Positions 1 to 9,082 of a DNA stretch of 64,000 nt are shown piece after piece; positions within the stretch are counted from its first letter, which is position 1, and the number at the start of each line of letters is the position of its first letter. The notes beneath the pieces were generated by a model. That model had not been told where the DNA came from, did no database searches, and saw only the letters and a list, made by a program, of their open reading frames with translations. This DNA is from Nocardia speluncae NBRC 108251 (lineage in GTDB: Bacteria; Actinomycetota; Actinomycetes; Mycobacteriales; Mycobacteriaceae), in NCBI RefSeq assembly GCF_001613245.1, contig NZ_BDBZ01000014.1, positions 83,668 through 147,667 of the forward strand, in the 5' to 3' direction. The position numbers and the translations under genes were made by a program.

Positions 1-16
1 GCAGAAGGGCGTGCGA

Positions 17-385
17 TCAGGCGGCGCGCAGCACGGGCGCCTGCGCGGTGCCACGGCCCTCGGCGGCAGGGCGACGACGGTAGCGGAGTTCCCCGGCGAC
101 CTGCTCGGTCAGTTCCCCGAGAGAAGTACCGAGGGCACCGGCCAATGCGGCGATCATCTCGCTCGACGGTTCCTTGCGGCCGCGTTCGACCTCGGAAAGG
201 TACTGGGGCGAGATCCCGGCCCGCTGCGCGGTTTCCGCCAGGGTTTCGCGCTGATCGTTGCGCAGGGCGCGTAAACGGCCGCCGAGTACCTCGCGCCACA
301 GTGGTTCGGGTTCATCCGCCCGCTGCCGGCGCGGCGGCTCGTCCCGGCCACCGGGGATCGCGATCAATCTGCGCGGCTCGGTCAT
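17..385 (-). CDS. XRE-family (ClgR-like) transcriptional regulator
   Basis: This 122-aa protein is a small one-domain DNA-binding regulator. Residues about 36-92 form a helix-turn-helix of the Cro/C1 type, with the recognition-helix stretch SPQYLSEVERGRKEPSSE. That stretch closely resembles ClgR, the actinobacterial activator of Clp protease genes. The first 30 residues are basic and rich in Pro, Arg and Glu, and the tail after residue 95 is short and disordered-looking. The ATG at 385 lies exactly 6 nt after a TAGGCT hexamer (392-397), which suggests a leaderless mRNA. A 9-bp inverted repeat at 423-445 lies just upstream. The HTH assignment is clear; identity with ClgR itself is inference, and a generic XRE regulator is the alternative. 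Confidence 0.85.
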   Translation of the reverse strand: MTEPRRLIAIPGGRDEPPRRQRADEPEPLWREVLGGRLRALRNDQRETLAETAQRAGISPQYLSEVERGRKEPSSEMIAALAGALGTSLGELTEQVAGELRYRRRPAAEGRGTAQAPVLRAA

Positions 386-391
386 GGGTCG

Positions 392-397
392 AGCCTA
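392..397 (-). promoter_or_regulatory. -10 hexamer of the XRE gene, leaderless type
   Basis: TAGGCT matches the actinobacterial TANNNT -10 element. It ends 6 nt before the ATG at 385, so transcription would begin at or next to the start codon. No Shine-Dalgarno sequence is present. The inference rests on spacing only. Confidence 0.45.
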
Positions 398-422
398 GGT
401 TCGCGGCCGGGCCGGTCGACAC

Positions 423-445
423 CGGTTACGCTCTGGGCGTAACCG
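423..445. promoter_or_regulatory. Palindromic operator candidate upstream of the XRE gene
   Basis: CGGTTACGC and GCGTAACCG form a perfect 9-bp inverted repeat around a 5-bp spacer. ClgR-type sites are known to have a CGC-N5-GCG core, which this has. It lies about 38-60 bp upstream of the predicted start of the XRE gene, where an activator would bind. Autoregulation is inferred. Confidence 0.45.
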
Positions 446-573
446 TCGCGCGCGACCTGACCGAACCCGTGCCGCCGGTGGGATGTGCTGCGCGGCAACC
501 GGCTCGGTGTATCCGGGGAGGCGCCACCCTGTCCTTGAATGGGCGCTCTGTTCTTGATGGGGCAGACAAAGCT

Positions 574-605
574 CGGGCCCGCATTCTCGCCGGAATGCGG
601 GCCCG
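574..605 (-). terminator. Hairpin terminator of the Asp/Arg/His-rich secreted protein gene
   Basis: A perfect 13-bp GC-rich stem with a 6-nt loop lies 8 bp past the stop codon of the leftward gene at 613-930. On the minus strand a short T-containing stretch follows it. Confidence 0.65.
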
Positions 606-612
606 TGCGCGG

Positions 613-930
613 TCAGCTGCTGCCGAATGCTCCGCGCAGGATATGGCGGAACCAGTCCGCCGAATCGTCCCAGCCGTTGTGGTGACCGCGGTCCCAGTCC
701 CGGTCGCGGTCCCGGTGGTGACCCCGGTCGCGATCTCGATCCCGGTCGCGGTCCCAATGCCGGTCGCGGTCGCGATCGCGATGATGATCCCGATCTACTT
801 CGGTGTATCCGGGGGCAGGGGCCGCGGGGGCGGCCGCGGCGGGGGCGGCGAGCGCCGCCAAGGGGAGTAGGGCAATGGCGCCCGCGATAACGACCCGGCG
901 GGTCGCGAACGCTCGTTTCGTGCGGAACAC
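613..930 (-). CDS. Small secreted protein with an Asp/Arg/His-rich tail
   Basis: This 105-aa product is probably exported. A GTG start at 930 is preceded by AGAGG about 8 nt away; an in-frame ATG further up at 1029 lacks such a site. Residues 1-12 are basic, about 13-35 form a hydrophobic Ala/Leu-rich signal segment ending in an Ala run, and the mature part begins near the TEVDRD stretch. Residues about 45-85 are almost entirely alternating Asp and Arg with interspersed His and Trp, and the final 20 residues are ordinary. No catalytic domain is visible. The His/Asp density could bind metal, but that is a guess. Confidence 0.7.
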   Translation of the reverse strand: MFRTKRAFATRRVVIAGAIALLPLAALAAPAAAAPAAPAPGYTEVDRDHHRDRDRDRHWDRDRDRDRDRGHHRDRDRDWDRGHHNGWDDSADWFRHILRGAFGSS

Positions 931-1274
931 TTCGTATCCTCTCGAACTCCAGCCGCGGCGCGGCAAGGAATCCGCGCCGAAATCGGCGATAGAGCCCTCA
1001 CTCTCGCGTAATCGGTGCCGGTATGTCACCGATTTTCGCGGAAATCATCCCTTTGAACTACGGGGCATCCCTGGGGTTCACCCCGAGGCGCGGGCCTGCC
1101 GGCGCGAGCGCCACCATGCCCGGTCATATCGTGCGCGATATCACCGCGTTCTGCCTCACAATCAGCGGATTCAGAGGTGCAGGAACTTCCCGGGACGTGG
1201 CATCGTTGTCATGGAGATCAGGCGGATCGACCGAGATCCGGCTGGCTCGCAACAGAAAGTATGAAGTAAGTATC

Positions 1275-1478
1275 ATGGCTCAAGGCAGTGTGAAGTGGTT
1301 CAACAGCGAGAAGGGCTTCGGCTTCATCGCGCAAGACGGGGGCGGACCTGACGTATTCGTGCATTACTCGGCAGTCGCCGGCTCCGGCTTCCGGTCCCTC
1401 GAAGAGGGACAGCGGGTGGAGTTCGAGATCGGCCAGGGCCAGAAGGGTCCGCAGGCTCAGGACGTTCGCGCCATCTGA
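1275..1478 (+). CDS. cspA: Cold-shock protein, CspA family
   Basis: This 67-aa single OB-fold protein binds single-stranded RNA or DNA and acts as an RNA chaperone. The two nucleic-acid-binding motifs are present: KGFGFI (RNP1) near residue 15 and DVFVHYSA (RNP2) near residue 26. Length and sequence match standalone bacterial Csp proteins. The ATG at 1275 begins the conserved MAQGSVKWF start; in-frame codons upstream would only add non-homologous residues. A strong terminator follows, so it is probably monocistronic. Which Csp paralogue it is cannot be told from sequence alone. Confidence 0.93.
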   Translation: MAQGSVKWFNSEKGFGFIAQDGGGPDVFVHYSAVAGSGFRSLEEGQRVEFEIGQGQKGPQAQDVRAI

Positions 1479-1496
1479 GTGATGTGACGAAATGGC

Positions 1497-1527
1497 AGAG
1501 CCCCGCACCGCAACGGTGCGGGGCTCT
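1497..1527 (+). terminator. Rho-independent terminator of the cold-shock gene
   Basis: A perfect 14-bp stem (AGAGCCCCGCACCG with its complement) encloses a 3-nt loop, 18 bp after the cspA stop codon. A short pyrimidine-rich stretch follows. Confidence 0.85.
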
Positions 1528-1759
1528 CGTCGTTTCCGGTGCGGTTGCCCGGCCTCGCCCGCCGGGCACCCTGTGGACTCTGCTCTTCTGCCGATCCACG
1601 GCCGGTCCCGGTCTCCTGCGCCCGGGTGTACTCCCTGCGCGGACGCGTGAACCTGTGGAACGTGATTCCGCCCACCCGCCGCACCTGGTCGGCGCTGGTT
1701 GTGCCGGGTCCGTCCCAGGTGACCACGAGGGGGCGGGACACCGCCCGATCCGCTGGAAC

Positions 1760-1765
1760 TAAGCT
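1760..1765 (+). promoter_or_regulatory. -10 hexamer candidate for serA
   Basis: TAAGCT fits TANNNT and lies about 46 bp before the serA GTG start. That would leave a leader of about 40 nt carrying an AGGAG ribosome-binding site at 1798-1802. No clear -35 was identified. Confidence 0.3.
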
Positions 1766-1811
1766 TGGCCGCGTCAACTGGCCGTCCCCCTTCATCCAGG
1801 AGAACCCCACC

Positions 1812-3410
1812 GTGAGCCAAGCAGGCCGTCCTGTAGTTCTGATCGCCGACAAGCTCGCCCAGTCGACCGTCGATGCGCTCGGTGACGGTGTCGAGGTCCG
1901 CTGGGTCGACGGCCCGGATCGGCCCGCCCTGCTGGCGGCGGTGCCGGAGGCCGACGCGCTGCTCGTGCGTTCCGCCACCACCGTCGACGCCGAAGTCCTC
2001 GAGGCCGGCAAGAACCTGAAGATCGTCGCCCGAGCCGGGGTGGGCTTGGACAATGTGGACGTGCCCGCCGCCACCGAACGCGGTGTCATGGTCGTCAACG
2101 CGCCCACCTCCAATATCCACACCGCCGCCGAACACGCCGTCACGCTCATGCTGAGCGCCGCCCGCCAGGTCCCGGCCGCCGACGCGACCCTGCGTGAGCA
2201 CACTTGGAAGCGCAGCAGCTTCAACGGCGTGGAGATCTTCGGCAAGACGGTCGGTGTGATCGGCCTCGGCCGGATCGGCCAGCTGTTCGCCGCGCGCCTC
2301 GCGGCCTTCGAGACCAAGATCGTCGCCTACGACCCCTATGTCTCCCCGGCGCGCGCCGCACAGCTCGGGATCGAACTGCTCACCCTGGACGAGGTGCTGG
2401 AGCGGGCCGACCTCATCTCCATCCACCTGCCGAAGACCCCGGAGACCAAGGGCCTGCTCGGCAAGGAATCGATCGCCAAGACCAAACCGGGCGTGATCAT
2501 CGTCAACGCCGCACGCGGTGGACTGGTGGACGAGGCCGCGCTGGCCGAAGCCGTCAAGTCCGGTCATGTGCGTGCCGCCGGTATCGACGTATACGACACC
2601 GAGCCCTGCACCGACAGTCCGCTGTTCGAACTGCCGCAGGTCGTGGTGACCCCGCACCTGGGCGCCTCCACCAGCGAAGCGCAGGACCGGGCCGGTACCG
2701 ATGTGGCGAAATCAGTGTTGCTGGCCCTGGCCGGCGAATTCGTTCCCGGCGCGGTGAACGTCACCGGCGGCGTCGTCGGCGACGAAGTGGCGCCCTGGCT
2801 GGATCTGGTCCGCAAGCAGGGGGCGTTGCTGGGTGCGCTGGCCGACGAACTGCCGGTGAGCCTCGAGGTGCAGGTCCGCGGCGAGCTGGCCGCCTCGGAG
2901 GTCGAGGTACTGCAACTGGCCGCGCTGCGTGGCGTGTTCTCCGCCCACGTCGACGATCAGGTCACCTTCGTCAACGCTCCGGCGCTCGCGCAGGCCCGCG
3001 GGATCAGCGCCGAGGTCACCACGGTCACCGAAAGCCCCAGCCACCGCAGCCTGGTGGATCTGCGGGCGGTCTTCGGCGACGGCCGCACGATCAATGTCGC
3101 CGGCGCGCTCACCGAACCGGCCCAGGTCGAGAAGATCGTCAACATCAACGGCCGTAACTACGATATGCGCGCCGAAGGCATCAACCTGGCCGTTCTCAAC
3201 TACGCGGACCAGCCGGGCGCGCTCGGCAAGGTCGGCACCGCGCTGGGCGCCGCCGAGATCGATATCCTCGCCGCACAGCTCACCCAGGACGCCAACAAGG
3301 AAGGCGCCACGGTGGTGTTGCGGGTCAACAAGGAGGTGCCCGATTCGGTGCGCGCCGATATCGCGGCCGCCGTGGGTGCCGGCAAGGTCGCGCTGGTCGA
3401 CCTGTTCTGA
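1812..3410 (+). CDS. serA: D-3-phosphoglycerate dehydrogenase
   Basis: SerA oxidises 3-phosphoglycerate to 3-phosphohydroxypyruvate with NAD, the first committed step of serine synthesis. The 532-aa protein has the long type I layout: substrate and NAD domains (residues 1-310, Rossmann motif GLGRIGQ near 150, catalytic TPHLGAST His near 280), an intervening allosteric domain, and a C-terminal ACT domain from about 455 that binds serine. The GTG at 1812 is preceded by AGGAG at 9 nt and begins the conserved N-terminus; the reading frame is open further upstream but non-homologous. leuB lies 170 bp downstream, the pairing known from mycobacteria. Confidence 0.97.
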   Translation: MSQAGRPVVLIADKLAQSTVDALGDGVEVRWVDGPDRPALLAAVPEADALLVRSATTVDAEVLEAGKNLKIVARAGVGLDNVDVPAATERGVMVVNAPTSNIHTAAEHAVTLMLSAARQVPAADATLREHTWKRSSFNGVEIFGKTVGVIGLGRIGQLFAARLAAFETKIVAYDPYVSPARAAQLGIELLTLDEVLERADLISIHLPKTPETKGLLGKESIAKTKPGVIIVNAARGGLVDEAALAEAVKSGHVRAAGIDVYDTEPCTDSPLFELPQVVVTPHLGASTSEAQDRAGTDVAKSVLLALAGEFVPGAVNVTGGVVGDEVAPWLDLVRKQGALLGALADELPVSLEVQVRGELAASEVEVLQLAALRGVFSAHVDDQVTFVNAPALAQARGISAEVTTVTESPSHRSLVDLRAVFGDGRTINVAGALTEPAQVEKIVNINGRNYDMRAEGINLAVLNYADQPGALGKVGTALGAAEIDILAAQLTQDANKEGATVVLRVNKEVPDSVRADIAAAVGAGKVALVDLF

Positions 3411-3580
3411 TGTAGCGGTGCGCCGCCGTCGCAGGCGATGGGTGGCGCGCAACGTCGTACGTGTCCGCCCGGGTGTTCGCGCTCGGGCGGACCGGCGCAG
3501 AATCACTGTCCCAGCGGCGGCCGCTCGGTCCGCCGGCCGCGGTCACTCGCGGCACGTCGTATCCAGAAAGCGTGGTTGTC

Positions 3581-4588
3581 ATGAAGCTCGCCGTGATCCC
3601 CGGTGACGGTATCGGTCCGGAGGTCGTCGCCGAGGCGCTGAAAGTGCTCGATGTGGTGCTGCCCGGCGTGCAACGCACCGAATACGATCTCGGAGCCAAG
3701 CGCTACCACAGCACCGGTGAGGTCCTGCCGGAATCGGTGCTGCCGGAACTGAAGCAGCACGATGCGATCCTGCTCGGCGCGATCGGCGACCCGTCGGTGC
3801 CCAGCGGAATCCTCGAACGGGGCCTGCTGCTGCGCACCCGGTTCGCGCTCGACCATCACGTGAACCTGCGGCCGTCCAAGCTGTACCCGGGTGTAGGCAG
3901 TCCGCTCGCCGGAAACCCGGATATCGACTTCGTGGTTGTCCGCGAGGGCACCGAGGGCCCCTACACCGGAACCGGTGGCGCCATCCGGGTCGACACCCCG
4001 CACGAGGTCGCCACCGAGGTCAGCACCAACACCCGGTTCGGCGTCGAACGCGTGGTCCGCTACGCCTTCGCCAAGGCGCAGGCCCGGCGCAAACACCTCA
4101 CCCTCGTGCACAAGACCAATGTCCTGGCCTTCGCCGGCTCGCTGTGGCAGCGCACGGTGGACGCGGTGGGCGCCGAGTTCCCCGACGTCGAGGTCGCCTA
4201 CCAGCACATCGACGCAGCCACCATCCATATGGTCAACGATCCGGCCCGGTTCGATGTGATCGTCACGGATAACCTGTTCGGCGATATCATCACCGACCTC
4301 GCCGCCGCGGTGAGCGGCGGTATCGGCCTGGCCGCCAGCGGCAATATCGACGCCACCGGCACCAACCCGAGCATGTTCGAACCGGTCCACGGCAGTGCAC
4401 CCGATATCGCCGGCCAGTCCAAGGCCGACCCGACCGCCACCATCCTCTCGGTCTCCCTGCTGCTCGAGCACAAGGGCGAAGCCGCGGCCGCCGCCCGGAT
4501 CCAGGACGCGGTCGCCGCGGACCTGGCGGGTCGCACGGGAAGCTCGTCGACCACCGAGATCGGCGACCGGATAGCCGCCGCGGTCTGA
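3581..4588 (+). CDS. leuB: 3-isopropylmalate dehydrogenase
   Basis: LeuB oxidatively decarboxylates 3-isopropylmalate in leucine synthesis, using NAD and a divalent metal. The 335-aa protein starts with [14 protein letters not shown], has the metal-binding stretch [14 protein letters not shown] near residue 225-240, and the NAD-site motif [13 protein letters not shown] near 265. Length is normal for the short actinobacterial form. The ATG at 3581 is fixed by homology to the N-terminal strand. Its partners leuC and leuD lie about 8 kb away in this window. Confidence 0.97.
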   Translation: MKLAVIPGDGIGPEVVAEALKVLDVVLPGVQRTEYDLGAKRYHSTGEVLPESVLPELKQHDAILLGAIGDPSVPSGILERGLLLRTRFALDHHVNLRPSKLYPGVGSPLAGNPDIDFVVVREGTEGPYTGTGGAIRVDTPHEVATEVSTNTRFGVERVVRYAFAKAQARRKHLTLVHKTNVLAFAGSLWQRTVDAVGAEFPDVEVAYQHIDAATIHMVNDPARFDVIVTDNLFGDIITDLAAAVSGGIGLAASGNIDATGTNPSMFEPVHGSAPDIAGQSKADPTATILSVSLLLEHKGEAAAAARIQDAVAADLAGRTGSSSTTEIGDRIAAAV

Positions 4589-4639
4589 CCCGGCAGTTCC
4601 GAACTTTCGGCAACGAAATCGCGGTGCCCCTCCGGGATA

Positions 4640-4671
4640 CCATCGGGGATACCTGGGCGTATCCCCGATGG
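4640..4671. terminator. Perfect 13-bp inverted repeat after leuB
   Basis: CCATCGGGGATAC and its complement flank a 6-nt loop, 52 bp past the leuB stop and 26 bp before the Uma2 remnant. It has no T tract, so it could be a leuB terminator or a protein-binding site. Confidence 0.45.
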
Positions 4672-4696
4672 ACGGCCCAAGCACTCGGAGGGCAGC

Positions 4697-5139
4697 ATGA
4701 CCGCGTGGGATGCCACCTGTGACGCAGGCTTCGGCCCTTACACAGTGCTGGACCTCTACGACTTGCCGGAAGACGGTAAGGGGTTCGAACTCGAAGACGG
4801 GTGGTTGGTCGAGGTGGCCGCGGGGGCACGGCACCACTGGATCGCGCGCAGGCTGTCCCGGATCATCGAGGGGGCGTGGTGGTCGAGGTGGTCTCACCCG
4901 GCAGCGGTAGCGAGCGCACCGACAGGGTGCGGAAGGTGAGTGAGTATGCAGCGCTGGGTATCCCGCAGTACTGGATAGTCGAACACCGGTCAAAGGTTCG
5001 TGTTCACCGTGGAATTCTGGACGGAAGTACCTACCGGTGGGCCCCCGTCGTTGTCGAAGGAAGTGAATTCGCTGCCGATGTCGAGGTCGATTCGACGATC
5101 CGAGTGAGTTTCGATCCTGTGGTTCTCATCGATATCTGA
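4697..5139 (+). pseudogene. Uma2-family (DUF820) restriction-like endonuclease, deleted and frameshifted
   Basis: Two parts of a Uma2 protein lie in different frames. The first (4697 to about 4872) has the typical DLPEDGKGFELEDGWLVEV and RHHWIARRLSRIIE segments. The second (about 4876-5139) restarts at VVVEVVSPGS and continues through RKVSEYAALGIPQYWIVE to a normal C-terminus. The middle of the family, including the PD of the PD-(D/E)xK nuclease fold, is absent: at least 50 residues appear lost at a junction near 4870-4876, which also shifts frame. No active enzyme is expected. Uma2 genes are common multicopy accessory genes of filamentous actinomycetes and cyanobacteria. Confidence 0.8.
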
Positions 5140-5417
5140 GCGGTTGGGGATAGCCATCCAGGTTCCTGCTCCGCGGACCTGTCGTCCTGTTGTGGGTTTC
5201 AACCGGAACTCGCCCGGCCGATTGCACCGGCGCCGTCTTGGTCGTCCCTATCGCTCGCGACGACCGTGGGTCAACGCCGGTGCGCACGGCGGGTTGCGCA
5301 CCGGCGGCGCTCGAAACTGCTCCTGTCGAAGTTCTCGGCCCCGAGTCCGGTTCCGGGATCTCGCGGTGTTCGCCGACGCGCTTCACGGCGGCGGCTCGCC
5401 TCGGGACGGTGGCCCAC

Positions 5418-6644
5418 CTACTTCGGGAAGCTCTCCGAACTCGATGGCACAAGTGGGACGGCCGCAGCGGCCAGGACAGCAGCCGCCAAATAGGCCGCGG
5501 GGAATCCGGCGGCGGTGACGAGGCCGCCGAAAACCGGAGGTACCGCGGCGATCATCAGGTTCTGGCCGGTGTTCTGGATGCCGAGGCCGCGGCCACTCCA
5601 GTAGGGGCCGGCCAGTTCGGCGATGGCCGTGAAGGCCAGGCCGTTGTCGGATACCGAGACCACCGAGGCGATCACCATCAGCGGGATGGCGACCCACCAC
5701 CATTCGGTCCAGGCGGTCAGTGCCAGTAGTGCCATGGAGGTGACCGCGGCGACGGCGATCAGGCGTAGTGGACGCATACGGCTGCCGACGTGGTCGGACC
5801 ATGCCCCCGCGCCGATCCGGCCCAGTGCGCCGAGTACCTGGGTGCCGGTGACGAGGGCGCCGGCGGCGGCCAGCGACCAGCCGATATCGCGATGCAACCA
5901 CAATAGTGCGAAGGTCCAGACGGTGCCCTGCGGGATGACCAGCAGGATGGACACGCCGTGGATCCGCCACAGGGTCCGGCCGGCGCGGTACGGGTTGGCG
6001 CCGGCGGTGTCCGCCCGCGGCGGGCGGGGCGGGTCGACGATGCCCAGTAGGCAGCCCGCAGCCGCCAGACCTGCCAGGACGGCCGGTACGAACAGCGCCG
6101 GAGCCACCCCGGCGCTGTCGGCGACCAGTGGAATGGACAATGCGCCGATACCTACACCGATGGGCTGACCGGTCTGCCGGATACCCATCGCCAGGCCGCG
6201 CCGCTCGGGCGGGAACCAGCCGACGATCACCCGGCCGCTGGCGCCATTGGTGCTGGCGGCGCCCATACCGCCGAGGAACAGCATAATCCCGAGCATGGGA
6301 TAGCTGGTCGTGAAGGCGGCCGCGGTGCCCGCGGCGCACATGATCAGCGGTCCGGCGACAAGCGCGATGCGTTCGCCGAACCGGTCCACCAGATAACCCC
6401 AGGCGATAAGGGTGCAGCACAGGCCCACGGTCGGCAGCGCGACCAGCAGGCCGGCCGTCGGCAGCGGCATACCGCCCGCGGTGAGCGCGGGCAGCAGGAA
6501 CGGGACACCGTGGACGAAGATCGCGCTCGAGGTCTGGGCGAACACCCCGAGGGCGAGCATGAGCCAGCGGCGTGCGGGGGACACCGGTATCGGCCGGTGC
6601 CCCGGCTCGGCAGCTCGGGTGGCCGCCGGTGAACTGTGTGCCAT
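5418..6644 (-). CDS. Major facilitator superfamily transporter
   Basis: This 408-aa integral membrane protein has about twelve hydrophobic helices, the usual MFS length. The loop after helix 2 carries DRFGERIAL, a form of the MFS motif A. The substrate cannot be read from the sequence. The ATG at 6644 precedes the first helix by about 25 residues; the open frame extends to 7013 but those residues are non-hydrophobic and arginine-rich. It is divergent from the FAH-family gene, an arrangement also seen at Rv2994/Rv2993c. A GAAGCGCTTC palindrome lies 44 bp upstream. Confidence 0.85.
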   Translation of the reverse strand: MAHSSPAATRAAEPGHRPIPVSPARRWLMLALGVFAQTSSAIFVHGVPFLLPALTAGGMPLPTAGLLVALPTVGLCCTLIAWGYLVDRFGERIALVAGPLIMCAAGTAAAFTTSYPMLGIMLFLGGMGAASTNGASGRVIVGWFPPERRGLAMGIRQTGQPIGVGIGALSIPLVADSAGVAPALFVPAVLAGLAAAGCLLGIVDPPRPPRADTAGANPYRAGRTLWRIHGVSILLVIPQGTVWTFALLWLHRDIGWSLAAAGALVTGTQVLGALGRIGAGAWSDHVGSRMRPLRLIAVAAVTSMALLALTAWTEWWWVAIPLMVIASVVSVSDNGLAFTAIAELAGPYWSGRGLGIQNTGQNLMIAAVPPVFGGLVTAAGFPAAYLAAAVLAAAAVPLVPSSSESFPK

Positions 6645-6687
6645 AGATCCCCATTTCGGAATACCGCAGCAGCATCTCACTATATGG

Positions 6688-6697
6688 GAAGCGCTTC
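6688..6697. promoter_or_regulatory. Palindrome GAAGCGCTTC upstream of the MFS gene
   Basis: A perfect 10-bp palindrome lies in the 187-bp divergent spacer between the MFS and FAH-family genes. It could be an operator for a dimeric regulator; none is encoded beside it. Confidence 0.3.
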
Positions 6698-6819
6698 TCA
6701 AATCGTGAACTTCGGTCACCGTACACCGCCCAGCTGCGGTCGTACCAGGAGGTGTCACGCTTTTCACCGGTCCACATGCCGACCGGTCGGGCGCATTCGG
6801 GCTGGTGAAACCGGCTGGA

Positions 6820-6825
6820 TAGACT
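6820..6825 (+). promoter_or_regulatory. -10 hexamer of the FAH-family gene, leaderless type
   Basis: TAGACT ends exactly 6 nt before the ATG at 6832, and no ribosome-binding site is present. The geometry predicts a leaderless transcript. Confidence 0.5.
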
Positions 6826-6831
6826 CCGTTC

Positions 6832-7593
6832 ATGCGTCTAGGTCGAGTTGCCAGCCCCGACGGGGTCGCTTTCGTCGCCATCGAAGGCGAGACCGCCAAA
6901 GAAATCGCCGAACACCCGTTCGGCACTCCGACGTTCACCGGCCGCAGCTGGCCGCTGGCCGATATCCGCCTGCTCGCCCCCATCCTGGCCAGCAAGGTGA
7001 TCTGCATCGGCAAGAACTACGCGGCCCACGCCGCCGAATTCGGAGGGCAGGCACCGGAGGAGCCGGTGATCTTCATCAAACCGAACACCTCCATCATCGG
7101 GCCGAACGTGCCCATCCAGCTGCCGCCCAACTCCACCCGGGTCGACTTCGAAGGCGAACTGGCGGTCGTGATCGGGCGCCCCTGCAAGGACGTTGCCGCG
7201 GCCCGCGCCAAGGACGTGATCCTCGGCTACACCGTCGCCAACGACGTCACCGCCCGCGATCAGCAAGCCCAGGACGGACAGTGGACGCGAGCCAAAGGGT
7301 ACGACACCTTCTGCCCGCTCGGTCCCTGGATCGAAACAGAACTGGATCCGGCCGACCTCGAGATCACCACCGAACTCGACGGTGAAGTGAAGCAGCGCAG
7401 CACCACATCACTACTGCTGCACGATATTCCGGAAATCATCGAATGGGTGACCCGGGTGATGACACTGCTGCCCGGTGACGTGATCCTCACCGGCACACCC
7501 GAAGGTGTCGGCCCGATGAAAGACGGTCAGAGCGTCTCGGTGACCGTCGCCGGAATCGGAACACTCACCAATCCTGTTGCCGCCAAACGCTGA
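6832..7593 (+). CDS. Fumarylacetoacetate hydrolase family protein
   Basis: This 253-aa protein belongs to the FAH family of metal-dependent C-C hydrolases, isomerases and decarboxylases, acting on compounds such as acylpyruvates or 2-hydroxyhepta-2,4-diene-1,7-dioate. The metal-binding [10 protein letters not shown] motif is near residue 105, VANDVTARD near 135, and [15 protein letters not shown] near 220. It corresponds to Rv2993c of M. tuberculosis by position. gltX follows 13 bp downstream on the same strand, so the two are probably co-transcribed. The exact substrate is unknown. Confidence 0.9.
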   Translation: MRLGRVASPDGVAFVAIEGETAKEIAEHPFGTPTFTGRSWPLADIRLLAPILASKVICIGKNYAAHAAEFGGQAPEEPVIFIKPNTSIIGPNVPIQLPPNSTRVDFEGELAVVIGRPCKDVAAARAKDVILGYTVANDVTARDQQAQDGQWTRAKGYDTFCPLGPWIETELDPADLEITTELDGEVKQRSTTSLLLHDIPEIIEWVTRVMTLLPGDVILTGTPEGVGPMKDGQSVSVTVAGIGTLTNPVAAKR

Positions 7594-7606
7594 ACGAAAG
7601 AGAGAC

Positions 7607-9082
7607 ATGACAAACGTACGGGTCCGATTCTGCCCGTCGCCCACCGGAACACCGCATGTCGGACTCATCCGCACCGCGCTGTTCAACTGGGCCTACGCCA
7701 AACATCACGGCGGAACCTTCGTCTTCCGAATCGAAGACACCGATGCCGCACGGGATTCCGAGGAATCCTATCTTGCACTGCTGGACGCATTGCGCTGGCT
7801 GGGCCTCGAATGGGACGAGGGCCCCGAAATCGGCGGGCCCTATGCGCCGTACCGGCAATCGCAGCGCCGCGATATCCACCTCGACGTGGTGCGAAAACTG
7901 CTGGAATCCGGCGAAGCGTACGAATCTTTTTCCACGCCAGCAGAAGTCGAAGAACGCCACCGGGCGGCCGGACGTGATCCGAAACTGGGCTACGACAATT
8001 ACGACCGAGATCTGACGCCCGAACAGATCGCCGAAAACAAAGCCGCAGGCCGCGGTGCCGTGGTCCGGCTCCGTATGCCCGATACCGATCTCACCTGGAA
8101 CGATCTCGTACGCGGCGAGACCACTTTCAAAGCAGGCACCGTCCCCGATTTCGCCCTCACCCGCGGCACCGGCGACCCGCTCTACACGCTGGTCAACCCC
8201 GTCGACGACGCGACACAGCGAATCACCCACGTCCTGCGCGGCGAAGACCTGCTCTCCTCCACCCCCCGCCAGCTCGCTCTCTACGCGGCCCTGCAGCGTA
8301 TCGGCGTCACCGATTTCACTCCGGAATTCGGCCACCTGCCCTTCGTGATGGGACAGGGCAACAAGAAACTCTCCAAGCGCGACCCCGAATCCAACCTGTT
8401 CCTGCACCGCGACCGCGGTTTCATCCCCGAGGGACTACTCAATTACCTCGCACTCCTCGGCTGGAGCATCGCCGACGACCACGACGTCTTCACCCTGGAC
8501 GAGATGGTCGCCGCCTTCGACATCTCCACAGTGAACTCGAACCCGGCCCGATTCGACCAGAAAAAAGCCGACGCGATCAACGCCGAACATATCCGTATGC
8601 TCGCTCCCGCCGATTTCGCTGGACGGTTGCGCGAATACTTCGTCCGGCACGGATATATCGGTGAAGAAATCGACGAGAAGGTATTTGCGGACGCCGCCGA
8701 ACTCGTTCAGACCCGAATAGTTGTACTCGCCGACGCCTGGGATCTGCTCCGATTCCTGTTCGCACCCGCCGCCGACTTCGGAATCGATCCGGCAGCCGGA
8801 AAGAAAAACCTCGGCGAATCCAGCCGGCCGGTTCTGGACGCGGCCGTGGACGCACTCGAACCACTCACTACGTGGACTGCCGCCGAAATAGAAGAAGCAC
8901 TGAAAACAGCGCTCATCGAGCGGCTCGAACTGAAACCCAGAAAAGCGTTCGCGCCGGTACGGGTCGCGGTCACCGGATCACATATCAGCCCGCCGCTCTA
9001 CGAATCCATGGAACTGCTCGGCCGGGAAGAATCCATGCGCCGGCTGCGCGCCGGACGCGAATGGGTCGCACCCGGCGAATAA
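7607..9082 (+). CDS. gltX: Glutamyl-tRNA synthetase
   Basis: GltX charges tRNA-Glu with glutamate; in actinobacteria that lack GlnRS it usually also misacylates tRNA-Gln for GatCAB. The 491-aa class I enzyme has the HIGH-equivalent HVGL near residue 16 and the KMSKS-equivalent KKLSKR near 253, followed by the helical anticodon-binding domain. ATG 7607 follows an AAAGAGAG purine stretch. The tRNA genes for both likely substrates, Gln and Glu, lie immediately downstream (9424-9715), a neat local grouping. Confidence 0.97.
   Translation: MTNVRVRFCPSPTGTPHVGLIRTALFNWAYAKHHGGTFVFRIEDTDAARDSEESYLALLDALRWLGLEWDEGPEIGGPYAPYRQSQRRDIHLDVVRKLLESGEAYESFSTPAEVEERHRAAGRDPKLGYDNYDRDLTPEQIAENKAAGRGAVVRLRMPDTDLTWNDLVRGETTFKAGTVPDFALTRGTGDPLYTLVNPVDDATQRITHVLRGEDLLSSTPRQLALYAALQRIGVTDFTPEFGHLPFVMGQGNKKLSKRDPESNLFLHRDRGFIPEGLLNYLALLGWSIADDHDVFTLDEMVAAFDISTVNSNPARFDQKKADAINAEHIRMLAPADFAGRLREYFVRHGYIGEEIDEKVFADAAELVQTRIVVLADAWDLLRFLFAPAADFGIDPAAGKKNLGESSRPVLDAAVDALEPLTTWTAAEIEEALKTALIERLELKPRKAFAPVRVAVTGSHISPPLYESMELLGREESMRRLRAGREWVAPGE

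Noticed and set aside
690..790. Short direct repeats resembling a CRISPR or tandem array
   Set aside because: They are 6-bp-scale repeats encoding alternating Asp/Arg inside one reading frame, without spacers.
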